From positions 122,578-186,577 of the forward strand of contig NZ_BBJX01000009.1 of the NCBI RefSeq assembly GCF_000739995.1: a stretch of DNA of 64,000 bases. Reading direction: 5' to 3'. Of this stretch, positions 56,078 to 64,000 are shown piece by piece. This stretch comes from Comamonas granuli NBRC 101663. GTDB taxonomy: Bacteria; Pseudomonadota; Gammaproteobacteria; Burkholderiales; Burkholderiaceae_C. A model generated the notes under the pieces. The model saw nothing but the letters and a program-made list of their open reading frames with translations, did no database searches and had not been told where the DNA came from. The stretch's first letter is position 1; the number at the start of each line of letters is the position of its first letter. A program made the position numbers and the translations under genes.

Positions 56078-57201
56078 TGCCGCCGCGGCGGAGCGCGGCA
56101 CCGCCGGCCCTGCGGCCGACGCGCAAGCATGCGACGCGGCACCTGCTGAGTCCGGCGCAGTGGCGGGAGAGCCTGGCCATCGCTCCGCTGGTGTCCCTGC
56201 GCATCGCCTGCGTGGCGGGCCTGCAGTCGGCGCTGGCGGTGCTGGTCGCCATCGTGGTGGCGCATTTTTCGCCCTGGCCGCACTTGGTGGGCTTTCCGGC
56301 CCTGGGGGCGCTGGCCGCGCTGTTCGGGCGTTTCGCGCCGCTGGGGCGCGAGCGCATGCGCATTGTGGCCCTCTGCGCCGCGCTGCTCACGCTGGCGGTG
56401 CTCCTGCCGTCGCTGGCGTCGCTGCTCGGGGCGTCCCCGGTGGTGCTGGTGCTCGTGCTCGCCCTGGTGGCCGGGGGCTCGACCATGGCGGTGGCGCGCT
56501 GGCAGTTGGGCGGACCCGGGGCGGTGATCATCGTGTTCGCGGCCGGGGCTGCGCTCGCGCCGGCGCAGGCGCCGGAGACCGTGCTCCTGCGCACGCTGGC
56601 CACGGCCGCAGGCGGTGCCCTGGCCTGGGGCACCTGCTGGCTCACCGACCCGCTGCGCGCGCCCGGCCTGGCCGGCCTGCGCCTGCCGCCGGCCCATGTG
56701 CCGCCGCTCAGCCACCAGGCGATCGCGGGCGCCCGCATCGCCGCAGTGGCGGGCCTGGCGGCGCTGATCGCCCACGCCGCCGGCTGGCAGCACCCGGCCT
56801 GGGCCGCCATCGGCGCCACGGCCGTGATGCAGGGCGGGCACCTGCATGTCACCATGAACCGCGCGCTGCAGCGCATGGCGGGCACGGTGGTGGGGGCCTT
56901 CGTGGTCTGGGCCCTGCTGGCGCAGCACCCGCCGTTCTGGGCGGTGGTGGCGGCCATCGTGCTGTTCCAGTTCCTCACCGAGGTGGTGATCGGCTTCAAC
57001 TACGCGCTGGGCCAGATCACGGTGACGCCGATGGCCTTGCTGATGACCTCCCTGGCCTCGCCCGCGGTCGGCAGCGGCATGCCGGTCGAGCGCGTGCTCG
57101 ACACCATCCTGGGCGCGGCCCTGGGCATCGTGGCGGCCGTGGTCTTCTCCAGCGTGGATGACCGGGTGCACCTGCATGCGCACCGCAGCCAGGGGCGCTG
57201 A
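56077..57201 (+). CDS. FUSC/HPP-like inner-membrane protein
   Basis: 374-aa protein with about ten spans in two similar halves (about residues 35-165 and 210-350), resembling the FUSC / aromatic-acid exporter membrane region without a large cytoplasmic domain. Second half marks are WAAIGATAVMQGGHLHVTMNRALQRMAGTVVGAF (positions about 244-277) and GVDTIL-like (here VLDTILGAALGIVAA). The GTG at 56077 overlaps the uvrD stop (TAGTG), giving coupled translation; an earlier GTG at 56035 in the same frame is inside uvrD and less likely. Substrate unknown. Confidence 0.75.
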   Translation: MPPRRSAAPPALRPTRKHATRHLLSPAQWRESLAIAPLVSLRIACVAGLQSALAVLVAIVVAHFSPWPHLVGFPALGALAALFGRFAPLGRERMRIVALCAALLTLAVLLPSLASLLGASPVVLVLVLALVAGGSTMAVARWQLGGPGAVIIVFAAGAALAPAQAPETVLLRTLATAAGGALAWGTCWLTDPLRAPGLAGLRLPPAHVPPLSHQAIAGARIAAVAGLAALIAHAAGWQHPAWAAIGATAVMQGGHLHVTMNRALQRMAGTVVGAFVVWALLAQHPPFWAVVAAIVLFQFLTEVVIGFNYALGQITVTPMALLMTSLASPAVGSGMPVERVLDTILGAALGIVAAVVFSSVDDRVHLHAHRSQGR

Positions 57202-57254
57202 AGTCGTCCTTTCTTGCGCTGCCAGGCTCAGGCCGCGGCGGCGAGGCGATCGGG

Positions 57255-57294
57255 GTGTCTTGTTGGCGTCATGCAAGCTTCACGGCGCCGTCAT
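57255..57294 (+). promoter_or_regulatory. Pho-box-like array before phoX (four phased half-sites)
   Basis: Heptamers at 11-bp spacing: GTGTCTT (57255-57261), GCGTCAT (57266-57272), GCTTCAC (57277-57283), CCGTCAT (57288-57294). The PhoB site is two CTGTCAT repeats separated by 4 bp, the same 11-bp phase, so these form up to three overlapping boxes. The last ends 53 nt before the phoX ATG at 57348. Phosphate-starvation control of phoX is the natural reading. Confidence 0.65.
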
Positions 57295-57347
57295 GGTCGC
57301 TTCCTACGCTCAAGGGGTTTGCAACCACAACCCCACCGAGGAACCCC

Positions 57348-59555
57348 ATGACCCATCGCGGCGATCCCACGCAGGCCACCAACTTCAACGACGAAAACTC
57401 CAACACCTGTGCCAACCCCACCTTCGAGGCCGTGCTGGGTGCGCGCCTCTCGCGCCGGGGCCTGCTGCGCGGCAGCGTGGGCAGCGTGGGCACGGCCATG
57501 CTGGCCGGCTTTGGCGTGAGCGCCTGCGGCGGCGGCGACGACCCGTTGGCGCCCGCTGAAAAGCTGCTGGGCTTTGCCGCCGTGCCCAAGAGCCTGGCCG
57601 ACGTGGTGAGCGTGCCCGCAGGCTACACCGCCAGCGTGCTCTATGCGCTGGGCGACCCGATCATCGCGGGCACGCCGGCCTACAAGAACGACGGCACCGA
57701 CACCGACTTCGACCAGCGCGGCGGCGACCACCACGACGGCATGGAGTGGTTCGGCCTGGGCGCCGACGGCAAGCGCAACGACAGCGCCACCGAGCGCGGC
57801 CTGCTGACCATCAACCACGAGGCCACCACCGACGAGAAGCTCTCGTCCTTCTTCATCCATGCCAATGGCGGTACCTCCACGCTGCCCCGCCCGGCATCCG
57901 AAGTGGACAAGGAAGTGGCCCTGCACGGCATCGCCGTGATCGAGGTGACCAAGACGGCCGGCAAGTGGGGCTATGTGCCCGGATCGGCGCTGAACTTCCG
58001 CCTCACGCCGCTCAGCCCCATCGAGATCGCCGGCCCGGCGCGCGGCCATGCGCAGATGGTCACCAAGTACTCGCCCACCGGCACCATGACGCGCGGCACG
58101 CTGAACAATTGCGGCACCGGCAAGACGCCCTGGGGCACCTTCCTGACCGGCGAGGAAAACTGGTTCGGCTATTTCACGCGCGGCGCCGCCGACGATGCCG
58201 CGCGCGGCAACGACAAGAGCGTGACCGCGCTCAAGCGCTACGGCCGCAACCAGGGCGCCGCCTCGCGCCACGGCTGGGAGAGCGGCGGCACGGCCGACCA
58301 GTACGTCCGCTGGAACAACAGCAAGACCGGCGCCTCGGCGGACGGCAGCGACGACTACCGCAACGAGATGAACGGCATGGGCTACATCGTCGAGATCGAC
58401 GCCTACGACAAGACCCGCACGGCCAAGAAGCGCACCGCGCTGGGCCGCTTCGCCCACGAGAGCGCGGCCTTCGGCAAGGTCGAGGTTGGCAAGCCGCTCA
58501 CCGTCTACATGGGCGATGACTCGCGCGGCGAGTACATCTACAAGTTCGTTTCCACCGCGCTGTGGAGCGCGGCGGACGCCAATGCCGCCGACCGCCTGGC
58601 CGTGGGCGACAAGTACCTCGACAGCGGCACGCTCTACGTCGCCAAGTTCAACGCCGACGGCACGGGCCAGTGGGTGGAACTGTCCATGGCCAACGCCACC
58701 ATCGCCGGCTACGCCGCCTACAAGTTCAGCGACGCGGGCGACATCGCCATCAACACCCGCCTGGCCGCCGACGCTGTGGGCGCCACCAAGATGGACCGCC
58801 CCGAGTGGAACGCCGTGAACCCCGCCAACGGCGAGATCTACTTCACGCTCACCAACAACAGCAACCGCAGCATCGACCCCGCCAGCGGCCAGTACCTGCC
58901 CGACGCCGCCAACCCGCGTGCCTACACCGACATGAAGGGCGCCACCAAGCAGAACGGCAACCCCAACGGCCACCTCGTGCGCATGAAGGAAGGCGCGGGC
59001 CAGGCCTTCACCTGGGACGTGTACCTGTTCGGCGCCGAGGCCGATGCGGACAAGGGCATGGTGAACATCTCGGCGCTGACGGCCGAGCAGGACTTCTCCA
59101 GCCCCGATGGCCTGGTGTTCAGCAAGGCCACCGGTATCTGCTGGATCCAGACCGACGACGGCGCCTTCACCGATGTCTCCAACTGCATGATGCTCGCCGC
59201 TCTGCCCGGCAGCGTGGGCGACGGCGGCAAGAAGACGCTGAGCTACACCAAGGCCGACGGCAGCAAGCTCGACGTGGCCACCTACGTCGGCAAGGCCGCC
59301 ACGCCCGATACGCTCAAGCGCTTCCTGGTGGGCCCCAAGGGTTGCGAGATCACCGGCCTGGCCGAGACGCCCGACGGCAAGGCCATCTTCGTGAACATCC
59401 AGCACCCCGGCGAATCGACCAAGATGGCCGACATCGCCGACCCCGCCAAGTACCAGAGCCAGTGGCCCGCCAACGCCGGCTACGGCGCGGGCAAGCGCCC
59501 GCGCTCGGCCACCATCGTCATCACCAAGAACGACGGCGGCCGCATCGGAAGCTGA
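57348..59555 (+). CDS. phoX: PhoX-family alkaline phosphatase (Tat-exported)
   Basis: 735-aa DUF839/PhoX phosphatase, which releases phosphate from phosphoesters using Ca2+/Fe. The Tat signal is internal to the N-terminus: ARLSRRGLLRGSVGSVGTAM (residues about 33-52) with the twin arginines, and the hydrophobic stretch ends near GVSACGGG, a lipobox-like end. Metal and catalytic blocks are LTINHEATTDE near 148, GEENWFGYFTRG near 267, HESAAFG near 370, PEWNAVNPANGEIYFTLTN near 487, and the C-terminal GLAETPDGKAIFVNIQHPGE near 670. A Pho-box-like array precedes it. ATG at 57348. Confidence 0.92.
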   Translation: MTHRGDPTQATNFNDENSNTCANPTFEAVLGARLSRRGLLRGSVGSVGTAMLAGFGVSACGGGDDPLAPAEKLLGFAAVPKSLADVVSVPAGYTASVLYALGDPIIAGTPAYKNDGTDTDFDQRGGDHHDGMEWFGLGADGKRNDSATERGLLTINHEATTDEKLSSFFIHANGGTSTLPRPASEVDKEVALHGIAVIEVTKTAGKWGYVPGSALNFRLTPLSPIEIAGPARGHAQMVTKYSPTGTMTRGTLNNCGTGKTPWGTFLTGEENWFGYFTRGAADDAARGNDKSVTALKRYGRNQGAASRHGWESGGTADQYVRWNNSKTGASADGSDDYRNEMNGMGYIVEIDAYDKTRTAKKRTALGRFAHESAAFGKVEVGKPLTVYMGDDSRGEYIYKFVSTALWSAADANAADRLAVGDKYLDSGTLYVAKFNADGTGQWVELSMANATIAGYAAYKFSDAGDIAINTRLAADAVGATKMDRPEWNAVNPANGEIYFTLTNNSNRSIDPASGQYLPDAANPRAYTDMKGATKQNGNPNGHLVRMKEGAGQAFTWDVYLFGAEADADKGMVNISALTAEQDFSSPDGLVFSKATGICWIQTDDGAFTDVSNCMMLAALPGSVGDGGKKTLSYTKADGSKLDVATYVGKAATPDTLKRFLVGPKGCEITGLAETPDGKAIFVNIQHPGESTKMADIADPAKYQSQWPANAGYGAGKRPRSATIVITKNDGGRIGS

Positions 59556-59594
59556 CGGACGACCCCTTGAGCGACTGCGCCGCTTCGCCTTTCT

Positions 59595-59617
59595 CCCGCA
59601 TGGCAGCGCCATGCGGG
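59595..59617. other. Perfect 10-bp hairpin between convergent phoX and FecR genes
   Basis: CCCGCATGGC (59595-59604) and GCCATGCGGG (59608-59617) around AGC. Neither side has a T-tract, so it is not a classical intrinsic terminator; it may be a Rho-aided or transcript-end hairpin shared by the two convergent genes. Confidence 0.5.
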
Positions 59618-59658
59618 AAGGGGGAGGCCGCCAGCGCGGCGGGGCGGCCCGTGAACCG

Positions 59659-60444
59659 CTAGTTGTAGATATCGTGCCCGGAGGGCGGCTGTGGCGCCGG
59701 CACCGGGCGTTTGTCGTACTGCCGGCCGCGCCCGTCCTTGGGGCCCTTCATGCCGCTGATCTGCCAGGCCGTGCGCTCTTGCACCAGCGCCGCGAGCATT
59801 TCCATCTCTTCGTCCGTGTGGTTGATGGCCGCGGCGGGCCGCAGGCTGCGCCCCTGGCGCGGGCTGGCCTCGGCCCAGAAGGACTGGTGATAGCGCGACT
59901 CGCTCAGCACGCGCTCGCCGCCGGCAGCGAGCTCCACCGTGCCATAGCAGTTGCAGAAGTAGCTGCGCCAGTCCTCCTCGGGAAAAACCTCGGCGTACAC
60001 GCCCGTGCCGCGTATGCCGGCTGTCAGCGTCGGCGTGATGACCTGGCGGTCCGTGCCCCGGCGCCACACGCTGGCCACCGCGCCGGTGAGCAGGCGCAGC
60101 ACGCGCACGGCCCCGGGGGCGTCGCCCTGCAGCTCCAGGCGCGTGTTCTCGCGCACGAGGTAGGCGCTGTCGCCCACGGTGAACACGGCGCTGGAGCCCG
60201 GGCCGGTGTCTATGCGGTCGCCTGCGGCCACGCTGGCCTGGGGTGGCAGCGGCTGGCCGTTGCGCAGCACGTCGCCGCGCAGTTGCACCACGCGGCCCGC
60301 GGCGGGCTGTTGTGCCCAGGCGGCGTGCCACCCGGGCAGCAGGGGGCCGGCCAGGGCCGCCTGGACCAGGCGGCGGCGCGCGCGGGCGTCGTCGGCCTCA
60401 GGTGCCCGTGCCGGGTCCGCCAGGGGGGACAGGGGTTTCTGCAT
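59659..60444 (-). CDS. Exported FecR-domain protein
   Basis: 261-aa protein. N-terminus with a twin-arginine-like RRRLVQAALAGPLLPGWHAAWAQ segment (residues about 23-45). FecR domain: GRVVQLRGDVLRNGQPLPPQAS near 50, ITPTLTAGIRGTGVYAEVF near 135-153 (the TPTxxxxxRGTxx block) and CYGTVEL near 167. Such domains relay signals or bind periplasmic partners; no sigma factor is nearby. The ATG at 60444 lies inside the upstream membrane-protein gene (47-bp overlap in another frame), suggesting coupling. Confidence 0.82.
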   Translation of the reverse strand: MQKPLSPLADPARAPEADDARARRRLVQAALAGPLLPGWHAAWAQQPAAGRVVQLRGDVLRNGQPLPPQASVAAGDRIDTGPGSSAVFTVGDSAYLVRENTRLELQGDAPGAVRVLRLLTGAVASVWRRGTDRQVITPTLTAGIRGTGVYAEVFPEEDWRSYFCNCYGTVELAAGGERVLSESRYHQSFWAEASPRQGRSLRPAAAINHTDEEMEMLAALVQERTAWQISGMKGPKDGRGRQYDKRPVPAPQPPSGHDIYN

Positions 60445-61231
60445 CGCTGGGCCTTTCTGCCGCCTGCTCGGGCGGCTCGAAGCAGTCGCGGAAGGTGAAC
60501 ACGATGGAGCCGAACAGCATGGTCGCCATCACCATGGCCAGCCCCAGCATGATGCCGCCCAGGGCGCCGGCGCCACCCAGCAGGGTGGCGAGCAGGCTCA
60601 CCAGCAGCCCGCCGAAGGCGAACACCGCCATCCAGCCCAGGCCGTAGACCACAAAGGCGCCCAGGTTGCGCGTGCAGGCCACGATGCTGAAGAACAGGCT
60701 CTTGACCGGCGGCACCCCGTGCCAATGCACCAGCCCCGGCGCGTGCCAGAACAGCAGCGACAGTGGCAGGTACAGCAGCATGGACACCCACATCGCGGCC
60801 TGGAAGTCCCCATCGTCCACCAGCTCGGGCGTGAGGGCCGCGCGCCCCAGGTACACCTGGGCGAACGCACCGCCGTCGATGAGCGCGGACACGCCGATCA
60901 CCAGCAGAAAGCCCGCCGCATAGAGCAGCCCGAGCTGCAGCATGTGGCGCATGCGCTGGCGCCCGGTGCGAAAGGCCGCCAGCAGCACCTCGGGCGTGGG
61001 AAAGCGCCCCTGCATGGCCTCGGCCGAGGCCACCATCATCGCCAGCGTGACCGAGGGCAGCAGCACCAGGGCGAGCACCGGGCCGATGAAGGGAAACAGC
61101 GAGGCCAGCGACATGGCCGCCATGGCCATGAAGAACAGCGCCGCCATGGCCAGCGGCTGGCGGCGAAAGACGGAGATGCCGCCCCGCACCCAGGCAATGC
61201 CGGTGCGGGCGGGAACGATGCGCAGTTTCAT
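60398..61231 (-). CDS. YciC-like (BPSS1780 family) inner-membrane protein
   Basis: 277-aa protein with six or so spans and a short Pro-rich C-terminus. Begins MKLRIVPARTGIAWVRGGIS. Blocks: FRRQPLAMAALFFMAMAAMSLASLFPFIGPVLALVLLPSVTLAMM near 25-67 (position given) and LYLPLSLLFWHAPGLVHWHGVPPVKSLFFSIVACTRNLGAF near 163-203. Matches the betaproteobacterial BPSS1780-type family; function unknown. Overlaps the FecR gene start by 47 bp. Confidence 0.82.
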   Translation of the reverse strand: MKLRIVPARTGIAWVRGGISVFRRQPLAMAALFFMAMAAMSLASLFPFIGPVLALVLLPSVTLAMMVASAEAMQGRFPTPEVLLAAFRTGRQRMRHMLQLGLLYAAGFLLVIGVSALIDGGAFAQVYLGRAALTPELVDDGDFQAAMWVSMLLYLPLSLLFWHAPGLVHWHGVPPVKSLFFSIVACTRNLGAFVVYGLGWMAVFAFGGLLVSLLATLLGGAGALGGIMLGLAMVMATMLFGSIVFTFRDCFEPPEQAAERPSDAETPVPPGGPGTGT

Positions 61232-61263
61232 GCGGGCATGGTAAGGCGGGGTGGGGGCGCTGG

Positions 61264-62214
61264 TCAGAGCACCACGGGGTGTTGCACGCGCTGGCGCAGC
61301 ACGCGCTCGAAATGGGTAGGGTCGTGGGCCTTGAGCATGGCGGCCTCGCGCGGCAGATAGAAGTCCCACAGCCGCGAGATCCAGAAGCGCAGCGCGCCGG
61401 CGCGCGCCATGGCGGGCAGCAGTTCGCGCTCGGCTGCGGTGAGGGGGCGCACGGCCTGGTAGGCGCCGAGCATGGCGGCGGCGCGCGCGGCGTCATGCAC
61501 GCCCGTGGGCAGGTCCACGCACCAGTCGTTCAGGCACACGGCCAGGTCGAACAGGAAAGTGTCCACGCCGGCGAAATAGAAATCGAAGAAGCCCGTGAGC
61601 TGCTCGCCCTCGAACATCACGTTGTCCCGGAACAGATCGGCGTGGATGGGGCCGCGCGGCAGGGCGGCGTAGGCGCTGCCGGCGGCCACGTGGTTCTGGT
61701 AGGCGAGCTCGGCGCGCAGCAGCGCCGCCTGCTCGGGCCCCAGGTGCGGCAGCACCACGGGCACGGTCTCGTTCCACCAGGGCAGGCCGCGCAGGTTGGG
61801 CTGCTGGCGCTCGTAATCGCGCCCGGCCAGGTGCATGCGCGCCAGCATGTCGCCCACGGCGGCGCAGTGCACGGCGCCCGGCGCGAGCTGGCTGCGTCCG
61901 GCCAGACGGTTGACCACGGCGGCCGGCTTGCCGCACACGGTGTGCAGGATGTCGCCGGCCGCGTTGGCGCGCGGGTCGGGCACGGGGATGCCCTTGTGCG
62001 CCAGGTGCTTCATCAGGTGCAGGTAGAAGGGCAACTGCGCGTGCGACAGGCGCTCGAACAGCGTGAGCACGAACTCGCCCGCGTCGCAGGTGACGAAGTA
62101 GTTGGTGTTCTCTATGCCGCCCTCGATGCCGCGCAGCGCGTGCAGCGCGCCCAGTTGCAGCGCCTGCAGCAGCGCGCTGGCTTCAGTGTCGGACACGGGG
62201 GTGAAAACGGCCAT
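61264..62214 (-). CDS. thrB: Homoserine kinase (ThrB2, aminoglycoside-kinase fold)
   Basis: 316-aa kinase phosphorylating L-homoserine for threonine synthesis, of the APH-fold type found in Pseudomonas and betaproteobacteria rather than the GHMP type of E. coli. Marks are [26 protein letters not shown] near 30-55, [19 protein letters not shown] near 187-205 (catalytic HADLFRDN loop), and [26 protein letters not shown] near 211-236 (DFG-like FDF). It is next to a DUF2782-type gene, the conserved neighbour in Pseudomonas. Start [17 protein letters not shown]. Confidence 0.95.
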   Translation of the reverse strand: MAVFTPVSDTEASALLQALQLGALHALRGIEGGIENTNYFVTCDAGEFVLTLFERLSHAQLPFYLHLMKHLAHKGIPVPDPRANAAGDILHTVCGKPAAVVNRLAGRSQLAPGAVHCAAVGDMLARMHLAGRDYERQQPNLRGLPWWNETVPVVLPHLGPEQAALLRAELAYQNHVAAGSAYAALPRGPIHADLFRDNVMFEGEQLTGFFDFYFAGVDTFLFDLAVCLNDWCVDLPTGVHDAARAAAMLGAYQAVRPLTAAERELLPAMARAGALRFWISRLWDFYLPREAAMLKAHDPTHFERVLRQRVQHPVVL

Positions 62215-62292
62215 GGGTCGGAACAGGAGGAGGGGGGCAGGCAGGGCAGGGCGCGGCGGCCGCTGCGGACGGTAGGCGCCGGGGCGTGCGGG

Positions 62293-62646
62293 TCAGAACT
62301 TCTTGAGGTTCCACACCCGCGCGCCCGTGGTGGCTTCGGCGCCGCTGCGCGCGCGGTTGCGCACGCCATCGGCGGGCTGCACCTCGTACTCGGGCAGCAC
62401 GCCCACCTTGGGTTGCACGGTGATGCTCTGCGTCTGCCCGCCCACGCGCAGCTCGTCGATGCGGCTGCCGCCGTCTTCCACGCGGATGCGCTCGGTGCGC
62501 TGGTTCAGGCGGCCGGCGGATTGCTCTTGGTTTGATAGCTGCTCGCGCTCTTGGGCTGTGCCCTGGGGGCTTGTTTGGCTCGAATTCTGTGCCCAGGCAG
62601 GGGCGCCCGCCAAGGCCAGCAGCAAAAGGGTGGGAAGGGCACGCAT
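62293..62646 (-). CDS. Small secreted DUF2782-like protein
   Basis: 117-aa exported protein. Signal peptide 1-19 (MRALPTLLLLALAGAPAWA). Mature part begins QNSSQTSPQGTAQEREQLSN, most of which is written in a dispersed repeat. The C-terminal half matches DUF2782: ERIRVEDGGSRIDELRVGGQ, then SITVQPKVGVLPEYEVQPAD, where short beta-strands and the VQPKVG pattern are typical. Lies 78 bp upstream of thrB on the same strand, the arrangement expected for this family. Function unknown. Confidence 0.7.
   Translation of the reverse strand: MRALPTLLLLALAGAPAWAQNSSQTSPQGTAQEREQLSNQEQSAGRLNQRTERIRVEDGGSRIDELRVGGQTQSITVQPKVGVLPEYEVQPADGVRNRARSGAEATTGARVWNLKKF
62528..62583 (+). repeat. Dispersed repeat, copy 12 (inside the DUF2782-like gene)
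   Basis: TTTGATAGCTGCTCGCGCTC, TTGGGC, then CTGGGGGCTTGTTTGG. It encodes residues around QTSPQGTAQEREQLSNQEQ of the small secreted protein, directly after the signal peptide. The left half is nearly identical to copy 10. Confidence 0.7.
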
Positions 62647-62808
62647 GACGCAATTGTAGGCTTCTAGGGTTCGCGCCGATGCCCGCAGGCGTGCCGCTGC
62701 GCTACATTGGGCTTGGGGTGCGCGGTGCGGTGCGGCGCGTACCCCGGCGTCGTTCGATAGGCCTGCATCCCTTGGGGCGTGCCTTTTGTCCTTGTTGCTG
62801 CCTCCCTC

Positions 62809-64000
62809 ATGACCGGTCTGTTCACTCCCCCGGAAACCCTTGCCTGCCTGCAGGAGCGCCTGCAGGAGGCCGAGGCGCGCCTGCAGTCCCTGGGGCGCAA
62901 CCTGCCCGGCAGCGTGCTCTTCCAGAGCGTGCGCGAGGCCGACGGCAGCCGGCGCTTTGCCTTCATGGGCGAGGGCATAGAGCGTATTGCGGGCGTGGAT
63001 GCGGCCGAACTGCTGGCAGATTTCACGGTGTTCTACCGCATGATCGACGCGGAGGACTTTCCGGCCTACAAGGGCGCCGTGAACCATTCCTATGAATCCC
63101 TGGAGACGGTGCAGGTGCAGTTCCGCATCCACCGGCCCGATGGCGAGATCCGCTGGATCCGCATGGGCGCTACGCCGCGCGCCCTGGGCCATGGGCGCGT
63201 GGCCTGGGACGGGCTGCTGACCGACGTCACCGGCCAGGTGCGTGCCGAGGCCGCCACGCGCGCCTACGAGACCCAGCTGGCCGGGGTGCTGCGCCACCTG
63301 CCCGGCGCCGTGGCGCGGCTGGGCCTGGATCTGCAAGTGCTCTACGTCAATTCCACCCAGGCCCAGTGGGTGGATGCCGAGGCCGATACGCTCATCGGCA
63401 AGCGCGTGCCCGAGGTGATCTCGGCGCAACTGATGGAGCGCATGACGCCGTACTTCGAGCGCGCCGTGCGCGGCGAGACGGTGGTGTTCGTCAACCGCAT
63501 CGACCGCCCCGATGGCGAGGTGCGCTACCGCCACACCACCCTGGTGCCCGAGCGCACGGCCGACGGCGCGATCGGCTCCATCGTGCTCTTCGCCTACGAC
63601 TTGACCGAACTCAAGAACGCGCAAAGCGAGCTCCAGCGGCAAAAGGCCTTGCTCACCAGCCTGCTCAAAGCCATGCCCGACATGGTCTACCTCAAGGATA
63701 CGCAGGGCGTCTACCAGGCCTGCAACCCGGTGTTCGAGCGCTTCATGGGCCGCAGCGAGCGCGAGATCCTCGGCCGCACCGACGCCGAGCTCCTGGCGCC
63801 GGCGGCGGCCGCGCATTTCAGCCGCCACGACCGGCACGCCATGCAAGCCTGGCAGCCCCTGGCGGTGGAGGACACGCTGGTCTTTGCCGAAGACGGCTAC
63901 GAGGGCCAGTTCGAGACCATTCTCTCGCCTATCCGCGATGTGCAGGGCCGCACCACCGGGGTGCTGGGCGTCTCGCGCGACATCACCGACCGCAAGCAAG
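62809..64000 (+). CDS. Multi-PAS sensor protein, N-terminal part (runs off right edge)
   Basis: 397 codons are visible without a stop. Soluble from its N-terminus (MTGLFTPPETLACLQERLQE, a short coiled coil). Three PAS domains: about 22-140 (FMGEGIERIAGVDAAEL, then VQVQFRIHRPDGEIRWIRMG), about 150-265 (HLPGAVARLGLDLQVLYVNS), and about 280-397 (LLKAMPDMVYLKDTQGVYQACN, ending GVSRDITDRK). The DLTELKNAQSEL and DITDRKQ joints are typical linkers before another PAS, GGDEF or kinase domain. The output domain lies outside the window. It diverges from the DUF2782-like gene (162 bp between starts). Confidence 0.85.
   Translation, partial: MTGLFTPPETLACLQERLQEAEARLQSLGRNLPGSVLFQSVREADGSRRFAFMGEGIERIAGVDAAELLADFTVFYRMIDAEDFPAYKGAVNHSYESLETVQVQFRIHRPDGEIRWIRMGATPRALGHGRVAWDGLLTDVTGQVRAEAATRAYETQLAGVLRHLPGAVARLGLDLQVLYVNSTQAQWVDAEADTLIGKRVPEVISAQLMERMTPYFERAVRGETVVFVNRIDRPDGEVRYRHTTLVPERTADGAIGSIVLFAYDLTELKNAQSELQRQKALLTSLLKAMPDMVYLKDTQGVYQACNPVFERFMGRSEREILGRTDAELLAPAAAAHFSRHDRHAMQAWQPLAVEDTLVFAEDGYEGQFETILSPIRDVQGRTTGVLGVSRDITDRKQ

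Overview
The window is ordinary chromosomal DNA of a high-G+C betaproteobacterium. The gene set and protein wording point to the Comamonadaceae (Acidovorax / Alicycliphilus / Melaminivora-like). This placement rests on family knowledge: short-type guaC, the DUF2782-thrB pair, the liv cluster, PhoX, and a dispersed TAGCT...AGCGCTT repeat of a kind I associate with these genomes. I see no prophage, insertion sequence, CRISPR array, integron or rRNA. Coding density is very high. The longest gene-free gaps are 31550-31805 and 45721-45957, and none exceeds 300 bases.

Layout. 1-4.7 kb: two unrelated fumarases diverge (class I, cut by the left edge, and class II fumC), then a DUF2249 protein and the selenium pair mnmH/selD. 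4.8-8.9 kb (minus): MFS carrier, a 51-residue membrane protein, a methyltransferase, dapA and bamC. 9.0-15.3 kb: parE-parC and a chemoreceptor ending in a CheR/CheB docking tail. 15.4-23.6 kb: secreted M48 protease with an SH3-like partner, an SDR lacking its catalytic pair, a TRAP-type binding protein translationally coupled to a GGDEF-EAL enzyme, an EamA exporter and a quinone reductase. 23.7-31.5 kb: tRNA-Ser, trxB, a Crp/Fnr regulator, ftsK-lolA-rarA, with a minus-strand DUF1304/UDG/DUF488 group between lolA and rarA. 31.8-37.6 kb: livHMGF, DUF486, and the DUF47-Pit phosphate pair. 38.4-40.6 kb: rpsP-rimM-trmD-rplS with an internal terminator. 40.6-50.5 kb: nudL, a CobD-like protein, the Ste24-type protease/phhB/rsgA group, orn, a DEAD-box helicase behind a structured leader, a PAS-GGDEF protein and a Bcr-type exporter. 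50.6-64 kb: tRNA-Lys, glxR, guaC, a secreted CxxC protein, uvrD, a FUSC-like protein, phoX behind a Pho-box-like array, a FecR/YciC-like pair, thrB with its DUF2782 neighbour, and a multi-PAS sensor cut by the right edge.

The feature that ties the window together is a dispersed repeat of about 55-60 bp with an inverted-repeat core. I count 13 copies. Some lie between genes, where they can act as hairpins or terminators. Others lie inside reading frames, including one that encodes most of the LolA signal peptide. Other points of interest are the coupled binding protein and c-di-GMP enzyme, the three-hairpin leader of the RNA helicase, the phased Pho-box-like half-sites before phoX, and a set of -10 boxes lying 6-8 nt from start codons. 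No wholly new multi-gene system is evident. All coordinates and motifs were read by eye and no searches were run.
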